Origin: an uncultured Eubacteriales bacterium
GTDB taxonomy: Bacteria > Bacillota > Clostridia > Oscillospirales > Acutalibacteraceae
NCBI GenBank assembly: GCA_900314355.1
Contig: OMUY01000096.1
Span: forward strand, 50,242-114,241
DNA: 64,000 nt
Direction of reading: 5' to 3'
Position numbers and translations under genes: made by a program. Below are positions 56,767 through 64,000 of this stretch, piece after piece (the stretch's first letter is position 1; every line of letters begins with the position of its first letter). The notes beneath the pieces are model-generated. The model had not been told where the DNA came from. It saw nothing but the letters and a program-made list of their open reading frames with translations, and made no database searches.

Positions 56767-57520
56767 TCTTAAAAGAATATTGGCGTTGTCTCTCGTGATT
56801 GTTCTTCTGTCGGGAATTATCGCTGCGGCAGCTAAAGAAAAATCATATACTGGACTCAGCCCCGAAGAATTTTTTGAAAGCGCAGAAAATTCCGAAAATC
56901 AGGAGACGGAAGAATCCGTAACATCTCAGACCGAGAAAATTTCCGACAGCGAACCTCACACTCTCGACAGCACGACGCAGGCCATAATTAATTTCTTTAA
57001 AAGCAACTACGGTATAGATCTCACCGACGAAACCGTCAACGATTTGGTAAATTATATTCAGGAAGGCGGTCACCTTGATGACTGGCTCAAGGAAAATTAT
57101 AATTTATCGGTCGGCGGTCTTATTATGGATATAGGTCTGATAGGGCTCAGAAAACTCTTGGACGATTATGTTAAAAAACAAGAATCGCAGGAAAACAGCT
57201 CGACTACCGACAGATTTGTGTTTTCCACAAAAAAAGAAGAGACGGAGCCGTCTTCATCTAAGACAGTTTCAGAGTCCTCAAGGAGCGACGATAATACTTC
57301 GGAAACCGAGAAATATCCGGACGTGCTTTTGGGCGATGTTGATTTGAACGGAAAAATAAATGCGTCAGACGCGAGGCTCTGTTTAAGAAAATCTGCTAAA
57401 CTTGTAAATTTGACCGACAGGCAGTTTTATGCGGCAGATGTAAACAAAGACGGTTTAGTCACGTCAAGAGACGCGAGAAAGATATTAAGATATTCGGCAA
57501 AACTTGTATCGGCTTTTTAA
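56753..57520 (+). CDS. Secreted protein with C-terminal dockerin
   Basis: This is a 255-residue exported protein. The signal peptide (~1-26, ending 'IIAAAAKE') is followed by a Glu/Ser-rich stretch, a small helical domain ('IINFFKSNYGIDLTDETVNDLVNYIQEGGH'), a Ser/Thr linker and a dockerin with loops 'GDVDLNGKINASDARLCLR' and 'ADVNKDGLVTSRDARKILR'. The start lies inside the upstream gene and GGAGA precedes it. It is cotranscribed with two TM proteins and close to the cohesin-like gene, so dockerin and cohesin are encoded in one surface cluster. The helical domain has no recognised family. Confidence 0.78.
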   Translation: MKNSNLKRILALSLVIVLLSGIIAAAAKEKSYTGLSPEEFFESAENSENQETEESVTSQTEKISDSEPHTLDSTTQAIINFFKSNYGIDLTDETVNDLVNYIQEGGHLDDWLKENYNLSVGGLIMDIGLIGLRKLLDDYVKKQESQENSSTTDRFVFSTKKEETEPSSSKTVSESSRSDDNTSETEKYPDVLLGDVDLNGKINASDARLCLRKSAKLVNLTDRQFYAADVNKDGLVTSRDARKILRYSAKLVSAF

Positions 57521-57580
57521 GTTGACAATAATTTTTAAAAAAGATTCAGTATTATTTTTTATTTCGGGTGATTGTTTCTG

Positions 57581-58729
57581 ATGAAGAAGATAAAGACAGT
57601 AATTATGAGTTCGATGATAATAATATTATCGTCAATCTATGTCTTTGCGGCAAACAGTTCGTCATCCAACTGGTTTGATGACTGGTGGAATAATACGACG
57701 TCCACTACAGAAACTACGACAGAGTCTACTACTCAGTCCGGTTCAACGACTACGACGCCGGTAGTAACTACCGGGAGCGGAAATATTAATACCGTCACAC
57801 AGGCTCAGAGAACTTATTATTATACTCAGACTTATGTCTACACAACGGTCAGCGTTCCGACTGTGACAATTCCGGAATCTTCATCTGTTGTCCCGACAGA
57901 AGAGGAGACCTCGACTTCTTTTGAAGCGTCGCTTTCAGACCTTTTTGAGGAAGATTCCGCGAATATGGTTGTAGTTCAGACGACAACCGAACCTTACACT
58001 CTGAACGCCGGTATCACCGAGACAGGAAAAAATCATAATTTTACATGGAGAACAGCGGCTTTGATAGCGTCAGCCGTTCTTTTTGTTGTTCTCTCGTCGC
58101 TTATAATTGTTCTTCTTCTGCAGAAAAAGAAGATGGCGTCCGGCGGCAATCCGAAAATGAACAGACATTCAAATACTGTTTATGACAGCCCGGACGCGCA
58201 GAAAAGACCGGAGCAGGACGATATGGACGACGGACTTGTCGAAAAATATACCGACCCGTTCGATATGTCGTCCGACGATATTGCCGAAAAAATTAAAGTG
58301 GCCGCCATGTCGGGACAGGTTTATTCCCAGTATCCTGACAGCGGAAATTACGACGGCTTGAACTTCGACAGCTCGATGTCAACGGCAGATATCCTCAAGG
58401 CTACCGATAAACTCGAAGAGGAAATAAGCGATACATACGGTCTCGAAGACGGAAATCAAAAGGGAAACGACGATACAGTTGAAAATCCGTCTGAAAATAA
58501 AACGGAAAACAAGCCGGAAGACGGACATGATATCCCGGACTTTTCCGATGATGAAAATAAAAATAAAAACGAAAACGGCGGCAGTCCCGAGAGAGTCGTA
58601 GTGTATTCAAACGACGGTTCCGACGAAGATAACAAGGAAAAAATCAAGACAAGAAAATGTCCGAAGTGCGGAGCGGAGGTTGACGAACGCCTGCTGTACT
58701 GCCCCGAATGCGGAAACTTTATCGGATGA
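57581..58729 (+). CDS. Ser/Thr-rich membrane protein with C-terminal zinc ribbon
   Basis: This is a 382-residue protein. An N-terminal signal/anchor helix ('TVIMSSMIIILSSIYVFAANS') is followed by a ~120-residue Ser/Thr/Tyr-rich extracellular region, a TM helix (~155-177) and an acidic cytoplasmic domain. It ends with a four-Cys zinc ribbon ('KCPKCGAEVDERLLYCPECGNFIG'). The ribbon matches the ends of the SPFH and DUF4428-like proteins at 42-44 kb, a shared cytoplasmic module. ATG at 57581 is chosen over TTG 57572. It follows the dockerin gene by 60 bp. Confidence 0.62.
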   Translation: MKKIKTVIMSSMIIILSSIYVFAANSSSSNWFDDWWNNTTSTTETTTESTTQSGSTTTTPVVTTGSGNINTVTQAQRTYYYTQTYVYTTVSVPTVTIPESSSVVPTEEETSTSFEASLSDLFEEDSANMVVVQTTTEPYTLNAGITETGKNHNFTWRTAALIASAVLFVVLSSLIIVLLLQKKKMASGGNPKMNRHSNTVYDSPDAQKRPEQDDMDDGLVEKYTDPFDMSSDDIAEKIKVAAMSGQVYSQYPDSGNYDGLNFDSSMSTADILKATDKLEEEISDTYGLEDGNQKGNDDTVENPSENKTENKPEDGHDIPDFSDDENKNKNENGGSPERVVVYSNDGSDEDNKEKIKTRKCPKCGAEVDERLLYCPECGNFIG

Positions 58730-58745
58730 TAAATTCATTTACGTA

Positions 58746-58774
58746 TTGACAATTTAAATCAATTTGATTAAAAT
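58746..58774 (+). promoter_or_regulatory. pheST promoter
   Basis: TTGACA, 17-bp spacer, TAAAAT. It would start transcription near 58781, just before the T-box leader. Confidence 0.8.
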
Positions 58775-58792
58775 AATCAAGTAAGAAAAAAA

Positions 58793-59079
58793 ATATATTT
58801 CGGCTGTGAAAGAAGCGTAAGTAGTTTTCGTCATACGCCCGACAGAGAAAATTCCGTAAAATGCTGAGAGGAATTGGGATAAGTCGGCGAAAATCGAATT
58901 TCAGCTTCCGGAGCCGTCCGTGAAAAGCAAACAGCTTTTTCATTGCGTTAAGCGGACGAGTCAGGGCGCGTCAGACCCTGTAAAGAGCGTCTTAATAAGG
59001 CGAACGGCGGGTGGTACCGCGGAATTTGCAAGTTAAATTTCGTCCCGGATAAAATTAATTTTTTATCCGGAATTTTTTT
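58793..59079 (+). promoter_or_regulatory. T-box leader controlling pheST (Phe)
   Basis: The leader holds the T-box sequence AACGGCGGGTGGTACCGCGG (59003-59022), a UUC candidate specifier codon at 58900-58902 in 'GAATTTCAGC', and an intrinsic terminator (CCGGATAAAA / TTTTATCCGG, 59045-59070, then a T7 run). Uncharged tRNA-Phe would favour the antiterminator. The specifier position is inferred by pattern, the T-box and terminator are unambiguous. Confidence 0.95.
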
Positions 59080-59102
59080 ATATTTTAATGGAGGAAAATA
59101 AA

Positions 59103-60131
59103 TTGAGCGACAAGACCGATGAAATTATTGAAGAATTTAAACGAAAATTGACAGGCGTCAAGACGGGCGAAGATGTCGAAAATTTGAGAGTCGAGTTCCT
59201 CGGAAGAAAAGGAAAAATTTCCGAACTTATGAGCGGACTTAAAAACGTGCCGAAGGAAAATAAAAAATCTTTCGGTCAGAGAGTAAACTCAATTAAAAAC
59301 GATATGGAGGAATCCATACGCACCGCTAAGGAGAAAATGGCGGCGGAGGCTGTCGAGGCCGAGATTAAAGCGAGCGAGGATTACGACGTGACAATGCCGA
59401 AATCCATCGAGACAGGCTCTTATCATCCGATTACGCTTGTTCAGAGAGAACTTGAAGATATTTTTTCCTCAATGGGTTTTACAATCGAGGATTACAAGGA
59501 AGTCGTAGACGATTACGAGTGCTTTGAAAGCCTTAACATACCTAAATATCACCCTGCGAGAGATATGCAGGACACTTATTACCTTGACAACGGACAGCTT
59601 CTCAAAACTCAGACGTCCGCCGCACAGAACGCTATAATGAAAAAATACGGGCCGCCTCTCAGGGCGATTTTCCCCGGCAGATGCTTCAGAAACGAGGCTA
59701 CCGACGCGAGCCATGAAAACACGTTCTTCCAGATGGAAGGTCTTATGATAGATAAGGATATTTCCATTTCAAACCTTATCTATTTTATGAAAACAATGCT
59801 GTCTGAGGTATTCGGTCAGGAGGTCACCGTAAGACTTCGCCCGGGATTTTTCCCGTTCACGGAACCGGGATTCGAGCTTGATATCAAGTGCCTTATATGC
59901 GGAGGCAAGGGATGCCCTTCGTGTAAAAATTCCGGCTGGCTTGAGCTTTGCCCCTGCGGAATGGTTCATCCGAATGTTTTAAAAGAAGGCGGCATTGATC
60001 CGGAGGAGTACACGGGATTTGCTTTCGGTCTCGGACTTACGAGACTTGCAATGATGAAATACGGCGTAAAAGATATACGCACGTTCAATTCCGGAAAGCT
60101 TCAGGCTCTCTGCCAGTTCAACGACAGATAA
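59103..60131 (+). CDS. pheS: Phenylalanyl-tRNA synthetase alpha subunit
   Basis: This class II synthetase subunit forms an alpha2-beta2 enzyme with PheT. It has an N-terminal coiled coil (~1-90), class II motif 2 'FPGRCFRNEATDASHENTFFQMEG' (read as summary) and motif 3 'GFAFGLGLTRLAMMKYG' near the C-terminus. The zinc-like 'CLICGGKGCPSCKNSGWLELCPCG' insertion in the catalytic domain is normal for PheS. Two starts exist. ATG 59088 has no ribosome binding site because it abuts the terminator, while TTG 59103 has GGAGG 8 bp before it, located inside the codons after that ATG. TTG (342 residues) is therefore preferred. Confidence 0.95.
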   Translation: MSDKTDEIIEEFKRKLTGVKTGEDVENLRVEFLGRKGKISELMSGLKNVPKENKKSFGQRVNSIKNDMEESIRTAKEKMAAEAVEAEIKASEDYDVTMPKSIETGSYHPITLVQRELEDIFSSMGFTIEDYKEVVDDYECFESLNIPKYHPARDMQDTYYLDNGQLLKTQTSAAQNAIMKKYGPPLRAIFPGRCFRNEATDASHENTFFQMEGLMIDKDISISNLIYFMKTMLSEVFGQEVTVRLRPGFFPFTEPGFELDIKCLICGGKGCPSCKNSGWLELCPCGMVHPNVLKEGGIDPEEYTGFAFGLGLTRLAMMKYGVKDIRTFNSGKLQALCQFNDR

Positions 60132-60153
60132 AATCGGGAGGAGGAAAAAAATA

Positions 60154-62520
60154 ATGTTTGTTTCAATGAATTGGATACAGGATTACGTCGATCTTTCGGG
60201 ACTTGACATTCCTGCTCTCATACACCGCTTTACGCTTTCAACGGCCGAGGTCGAGGATGTTTATTACAAGGGAAACGACGTGAAAAACGTCGTCGCCGGA
60301 CAGATAGTTTCAATAGAAAATCATCCTAATTCAAAAAAACTTCATCTTCTGAAGGTTGACGTCGGCTCAGAGGTTCTCGACATAGTATGCGGCGCTCCCA
60401 ATGTTCAGCTCGGAATGGTCGTGCCTGTCGCTCTTGAAGGAGGCAGAGTTCCCGCAGGCGAAATCAAAACCGCCACTATTGCCGGATACGAGTCTCACGG
60501 AATGTGCTGCGCGGCGGACGAGCTCGGGATATCCGACGATCATTCGGGACTTTGGGAAATTCCCGACGACGTAAAGCTCGGCGCGGATATAACCGAAATA
60601 TACCCAATTAAAGATATTATTTTCGAGGTTGACAACAAATCTCTTACAAACAGGCCGGATCTCTGGGGTCATTACGGAATAGCGAGAGAATTTGCCGCGA
60701 TGACAGACAGACCTTTAAAGCCTCTTGATATCGATAACACGGATTGGCAGTCGGGCGGCGAAATAAACGTAGATGTAAAAAGACCCGACTTGGTCTACAG
60801 ATATTCTGCACTCAGAGTCGCGAACATTACGAAAAACGTAAGCCCTGTCACAATGCAGATAAGACTTTACTACTGCGGAATGAGAGCCATAAATCTTCTT
60901 GCGGACCTCACAAACTACCTAATGCTTGAAATGGGTCAGCCAATGCACGCGTTTGACGGTTCAAAAGTTCACTCCATAGCAATCGGCACGCCTGATAAAA
61001 AAGGCAAATTCATAACGCTCGACTCTCAGGAAAGAGATGTGGACGAGAACACTCTTCTTATCTACAACAACGATTTCCCTGTAGCTATTGCCGGAATTAT
61101 GGGTGGTCTAAACTCTGAAATAGAAAATACAACAGATTCTCTCGTCCTTGAATCGGCTACTTTTGACGGCGTTTCCGTAAGAAAATCGAGCGCAAGACTC
61201 GGGCTCAGAACTGATGCGAGCATGCGTTATGAAAAATTCCTTGACCCCGAGATGACGGTCACGGCTATCAGAAGATTTGTAAAACTTCTTGAAACAATCG
61301 ATCCCGGAGTTAAAGTCGTATCTAAACTTACGGACAAATACGTAAAGCATTACGACAAAATAACAATTAAGCTCACAAAAGCTTATGTAGACAGATACAC
61401 CGGAATAGATATTTCATCCGACAGAATAATCAAGACCCTCAAGTCTCTCGGATTCGGAGTCGATTATAAGGACGATGAGTTCACTGTTTCCGTCCCGTCG
61501 TGGAGAGCGACAAAGGATGTATCAATAAAGCCCGACATCATCGAGGAAATTACGAGAATTTACGGCTATGACAATTTCGAGATAAAGTCAACAAGATCAC
61601 TTCTCCGCCCGGTTCTCAAATCCGTAAATAAGACCGACGATGCGAAAATTCAGGATATACTCGTAAGAACTTTCGGTCTTCACGAGGTAATGTCTTATAT
61701 TTGGGCGGACTCCAAAAAATTCAAAAAACTCGGCATAGAAGTTGAGAACAATATCAGAATAGTAAACGGCACATCGCCCGACAATGAAGTTCTGAGAAAT
61801 TCAATGATTCCGACTCTTCTTTCAATGGTCTATGAAAATAAGTCTTTTGCGGATACATTCGGCATTTTCGAGATAGGCAGAGTTATTGTAGGCAAACTTG
61901 AAAACGGATATGCGGACGAGAGAAAGCGTCTCGGCGTCGTTCTTTATTCAAAGACCAAATCCGAAAAACAGCTTTACAGTGAAGCGGTAGATATAGTAAG
62001 GGTTATTTTTGAAAACGTGAAACACGTCGAGCCCGAAGCTGAAAAGACGGCGGCCGTTCATCCTTACGAACATCCGAAGAACACGGCCGAGGTTACATTC
62101 TCGGGCGAAAAGCTCGGCAGAATTTTCACACTGTACCCGACAGTCAGAAAAAATCTTGACAAAACAGCTAACGCCGTCTGCATAGAATTAAACCTCAACG
62201 AGTTTTACGGCATCAAAAAACACGAGATTTCATTTATCGAGCCTTCAAAGTTCCCGTCAATCGATTTTGACCTTTCTCTTGTTCTTAAAGAAGGTCAGAC
62301 TTACGGCGATGTGAAACAAACCGTAGAAAGCCTTGATATACCCGAGATCGCCGCGATGAATGTTATAGACACGTTCGATATGCCCGGCAAGAGTCGTTCT
62401 GTCACTGTAAGACTTACATTCTCATCTCAGGAGAGAACACTTGAAACGGACGAGGTTCAGTCAAAGGTTGATTCAATTTTGAAAGAGCTTGAAAATAAGG
62501 ATATTTACCTTAAAAATTGA
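60154..62520 (+). CDS. pheT: Phenylalanyl-tRNA synthetase beta subunit
   Basis: This 788-residue partner of PheS has an N-terminal EMAP/tRNA-binding domain (~40-150, 'VVAGQIVSIENHPNSKKLHLLKV'), the B3/B4 editing domain (~200-370), the B5 domain (~395-470), a catalytic-like core and a C-terminal FDX-ACB anticodon-binding domain ('FPSIDFDLSLVLKEGQTYGDVKQ'). Length is normal. AGGAGG precedes the ATG. It is cotranscribed with pheS after a 22-bp gap, under T-box control. Confidence 0.97.
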   Translation: MFVSMNWIQDYVDLSGLDIPALIHRFTLSTAEVEDVYYKGNDVKNVVAGQIVSIENHPNSKKLHLLKVDVGSEVLDIVCGAPNVQLGMVVPVALEGGRVPAGEIKTATIAGYESHGMCCAADELGISDDHSGLWEIPDDVKLGADITEIYPIKDIIFEVDNKSLTNRPDLWGHYGIAREFAAMTDRPLKPLDIDNTDWQSGGEINVDVKRPDLVYRYSALRVANITKNVSPVTMQIRLYYCGMRAINLLADLTNYLMLEMGQPMHAFDGSKVHSIAIGTPDKKGKFITLDSQERDVDENTLLIYNNDFPVAIAGIMGGLNSEIENTTDSLVLESATFDGVSVRKSSARLGLRTDASMRYEKFLDPEMTVTAIRRFVKLLETIDPGVKVVSKLTDKYVKHYDKITIKLTKAYVDRYTGIDISSDRIIKTLKSLGFGVDYKDDEFTVSVPSWRATKDVSIKPDIIEEITRIYGYDNFEIKSTRSLLRPVLKSVNKTDDAKIQDILVRTFGLHEVMSYIWADSKKFKKLGIEVENNIRIVNGTSPDNEVLRNSMIPTLLSMVYENKSFADTFGIFEIGRVIVGKLENGYADERKRLGVVLYSKTKSEKQLYSEAVDIVRVIFENVKHVEPEAEKTAAVHPYEHPKNTAEVTFSGEKLGRIFTLYPTVRKNLDKTANAVCIELNLNEFYGIKKHEISFIEPSKFPSIDFDLSLVLKEGQTYGDVKQTVESLDIPEIAAMNVIDTFDMPGKSRSVTVRLTFSSQERTLETDEVQSKVDSILKELENKDIYLKN

Positions 62521-62545
62521 TTCTTTTTATTTTCCTTTTTATAAA

Positions 62546-62588
62546 TATGCCCTGTTGTCCCCCAATAAGGCGCAGGGCGTATTTTTTT
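62546..62588 (+). terminator. Terminator of pheST
   Basis: ATATGCCCTG / CAGGGCGTAT stem with T7. Confidence 0.85.
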
Positions 62589-62654
62589 CTTTAGTTTTTT
62601 ATGAATATATGATAAAATAAATAATGAAAATTTGTCGGGAAGGAAAAATTCATT

Positions 62655-63566
62655 ATGAAGATTTTTAAAAAAATACTTAAAGCTGTAATCTGCATAATTC
62701 TTGCGGCTGTTTTTGTTTTTCTCGCCGTTTTCTTTTTCTATTATCCTCATTACAGAAAAAATAAACGGAAAATCAATATATCGGTCGAAAATGCAAACTC
62801 AAACGCGATAACGGTTATGAGCAGCAACGCCCGCTGTCTCAATCCTTTGGACAAAGGAAAAAGAAGCTGGTTTTTCAGAGCGGATCTTCTCGTTAAAAAT
62901 ATCGAAAATGAAAAACCTTCGATAATCGGTTTTCAGGAAGTCACAAAATTTCAATATAAGTATTTGACCGACTGCCTTCCTCAATTCGATTCCGTAATCA
63001 AATACAGAGACAACTCTATGATGTCGGAGGGATGCCCCGTATTTTACAGGAAAGATATGTATAAACTCGAGGACAAAGGTTCGTTCTGGCTGTCCGAAAC
63101 GCCGGACGTTATGAGCAAAGATTGGAACTCAGCCTGTTACAGAATTTGCAGTTATGTTATTCTGCGTGAAAAAAATTCAGACAAAAAATTTGTGGTTTTC
63201 AATACTCACCTCGACCATGTAAGCGATGAGGCGAGAATAAAAGGAATAGGCGTAGTCCTCGACAAGATAAAGCAGTTCGGTTCTCTTCCAAGTATAATTA
63301 TGGGAGATTTCAACGCCGAGGAGGGCAGCGAAACTTATAAAAAAGTCACCGAAAATTTCTTAGACGCCAAATATCAGACAAAGAACACCATGAAAAGCTG
63401 CACATATCAAAATTTCGGCACGGAACTCGATAGAAACTGCATTGATTACTTTATGATATCCAAAACAGGCATTATAGTAGACTCCTACAAAGTCGTGACA
63501 AAAACGTATGACGGCGTCTATCCGAGCGATCATTTCCCGATAAAAATGGAATTTGAACTGACATAA
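62655..63566 (+). CDS. Membrane-anchored endonuclease/exonuclease/phosphatase-family protein
   Basis: This is a 303-residue protein with an N-terminal membrane helix (~10-33). The EEP domain carries 'IIGFQEVTKFQ' (metal Glu), 'VFNTHLDHVSD', 'SIIMGDFNAEEGSE' (catalytic Asp/Asn) and 'YPSDHFPIKMEF' (Asp-His pair). All catalytic motifs are present. Anchored EEP proteins of this size act on extracellular phosphodiesters such as DNA or lipids (sphingomyelinase-like). The ATG follows GGGAAGGAAAA. It stands alone between the pheST terminator and tRNA-Ala. Substrate is not decidable from sequence. Confidence 0.85.
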   Translation: MKIFKKILKAVICIILAAVFVFLAVFFFYYPHYRKNKRKINISVENANSNAITVMSSNARCLNPLDKGKRSWFFRADLLVKNIENEKPSIIGFQEVTKFQYKYLTDCLPQFDSVIKYRDNSMMSEGCPVFYRKDMYKLEDKGSFWLSETPDVMSKDWNSACYRICSYVILREKNSDKKFVVFNTHLDHVSDEARIKGIGVVLDKIKQFGSLPSIIMGDFNAEEGSETYKKVTENFLDAKYQTKNTMKSCTYQNFGTELDRNCIDYFMISKTGIIVDSYKVVTKTYDGVYPSDHFPIKMEFELT

Positions 63567-63621
63567 AAACAGTTCGTTTTTTACTGATTTTGAGATTATA
63601 TTTTTTGATAAAACGAAAAAT

Positions 63622-63653
63622 AAAAAGCCGAACCTGATTTTTTCAGATTCGGC
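63622..63653 (-). terminator. Terminator of tRNA-Ala
   Basis: GCCGAATCTG / CAGGTTCGGC stem (read on the minus strand) followed by TTTTTATTTTT. Confidence 0.85.
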
Positions 63654-63663
63654 AAAAAATTAT

Positions 63664-63739
63664 TGGTGGAGACGGACGGGATCGAACCGTTGACCTTCTG
63701 ACTGCCAGTCAGACACTCTCCCAGCTGAGCTACGCCCCC
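63664..63739 (-). tRNA. tRNA-Ala (anticodon GGC)
   Basis: Full cloverleaf with acceptor GGGGGCG/CGTCTCC including the G3-U70 wobble that is the alanine identity element, anticodon stem TCTGA/TCAGA with loop CTGGCAG, T-arm with TTCGATC, encoded CCA. Confidence 0.96.
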
Positions 63740-63832
63740 GCAAGACTGATTTATAATAACACATCCAAAAAATAAAATCAATAGTTAAATAGTTAAATAT
63801 GTTTTGATGTCTGTTCATATTGCAAATATCGG

Positions 63833-63861
63833 TTGACAATAACGCCCGATTATGATATATT
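63833..63861 (+). promoter_or_regulatory. tRNA-Gln promoter
   Basis: TTGACA, 17-bp spacer, TATATT, ending 12 bp before the tRNA. Confidence 0.75.
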
Positions 63862-63873
63862 TTCTACTGTTAT

Positions 63874-63948
63874 TGAGGTGTCGCCAAGGGGTAAGGCACA
63901 GCACTTTGACTGCTGTATTCGTGGGTTCGAATCCCGCCACCTCAGCCA
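63874..63948 (+). tRNA. tRNA-Gln (anticodon TTG)
   Basis: Acceptor TGAGGTG/CACCTCA, anticodon stem CAGCA/TGCTG with loop CTTTGAC, T-arm with TTCGAAT, encoded CCA. Confidence 0.96.
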
Positions 63949-63951
63949 TAA

Positions 63952-63993
63952 AAGGACGCTTATTTTGATACAATAGGCGTCCTTCTTTTTTTT
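63952..63993 (+). terminator. Terminator of tRNA-Gln
   Basis: AAGGACGC / GCGTCCTT stem and a T8 tract. Confidence 0.9.
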
Positions 63994-64000
63994 GCACTCC

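Noticed and set aside
1-64000. CRISPR array or cas genes
   Set aside because: No regularly spaced 25-40 bp repeats with unique spacers and no Cas-like protein. The tandem repeats at 35350 and 44279 have no spacers.

Overview
The window reads as a chromosomal segment of an anaerobic, low-GC Gram-positive bacterium of the Clostridia, probably Oscillospiraceae/Ruminococcaceae-like. The pointers are strong AGGAGG-type ribosome binding sites with frequent TTG/GTG starts, a Phe T-box leader on pheST, a cysE-cysS pair, a long-form hibernation factor, desulfoferrodoxin, a BMP-type nucleoside ABC transporter, and many secreted dockerin proteins plus one membrane-anchored cohesin-like protein. The assignment is inference from gene content, not from a marker phylogeny.

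Layout. 1-5.7 kb: end of a MATE exporter, a secreted membrane-anchored protein, and an OmpR-type regulator with its histidine kinase. 5.7-9.4 kb (minus): a tight four-gene operon of a Gfo/Idh/MocA oxidoreductase, a PI-PLC-X-like protein, a metallo-beta-lactamase-fold hydrolase and a PfkB kinase, possibly for inositol or another polyol. 9.7-14.7 kb: two paralogous proteins with N-terminal dockerins, an HtrA-like protease, and hpf. 14.8-18.5 kb (minus): a compact capsid cassette (prohead protease, small decoration-like protein, HK97-type major capsid protein, connector, two neck/tail-completion-like proteins) without terminase, portal, tail, integrase or lysis genes. 18.7-21.2 kb: a large dockerin protein. 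21.6-27.7 kb: xpt and a complete BMP/nucleoside ABC transporter. 28-30.4 kb: cysS and cysE.

30.6-35.4 kb holds an apparently identical 1,818-bp direct repeat (flavin reductase, tiny leader ORF, desulfoferrodoxin, tRNA-Pro) flanking about 1.09 kb of foreign-looking DNA. Both ends of the repeat fall inside tRNA 3' ends (Val and Pro), and only the second tRNA-Pro keeps its own 3' end. 35.7-39.5 kb: a 7TM sensor, a PAS/NarL-type kinase, a LuxR-type regulator and a pseudo-receiver. 39.6-47.6 kb: a dockerin protein followed by a zinc-ribbon/SPFH/TPM cluster resembling the Bacillus YdjG-YdjH-YdjI membrane-stress module. 47.8-52.8 kb: a GH38-like/DUF5054 protein and two right-handed beta-helix proteins, one ending at a stop followed by an in-frame Ser/Thr/Glu-rich tail. 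53.2-58.7 kb: a run of membrane-anchored surface proteins including the cohesin-like one. 58.7-64 kb: T-box-pheST, an endonuclease/phosphatase-fold protein, tRNA-Ala and tRNA-Gln.

The most interesting items are the stand-alone capsid cassette and the tRNA-bounded R-U-R duplication. The cohesin/dockerin set, the PI-PLC/PfkB operon and the pseudo-receiver come next. All functional calls rest on reading motifs in translated sequence; no database search was possible.
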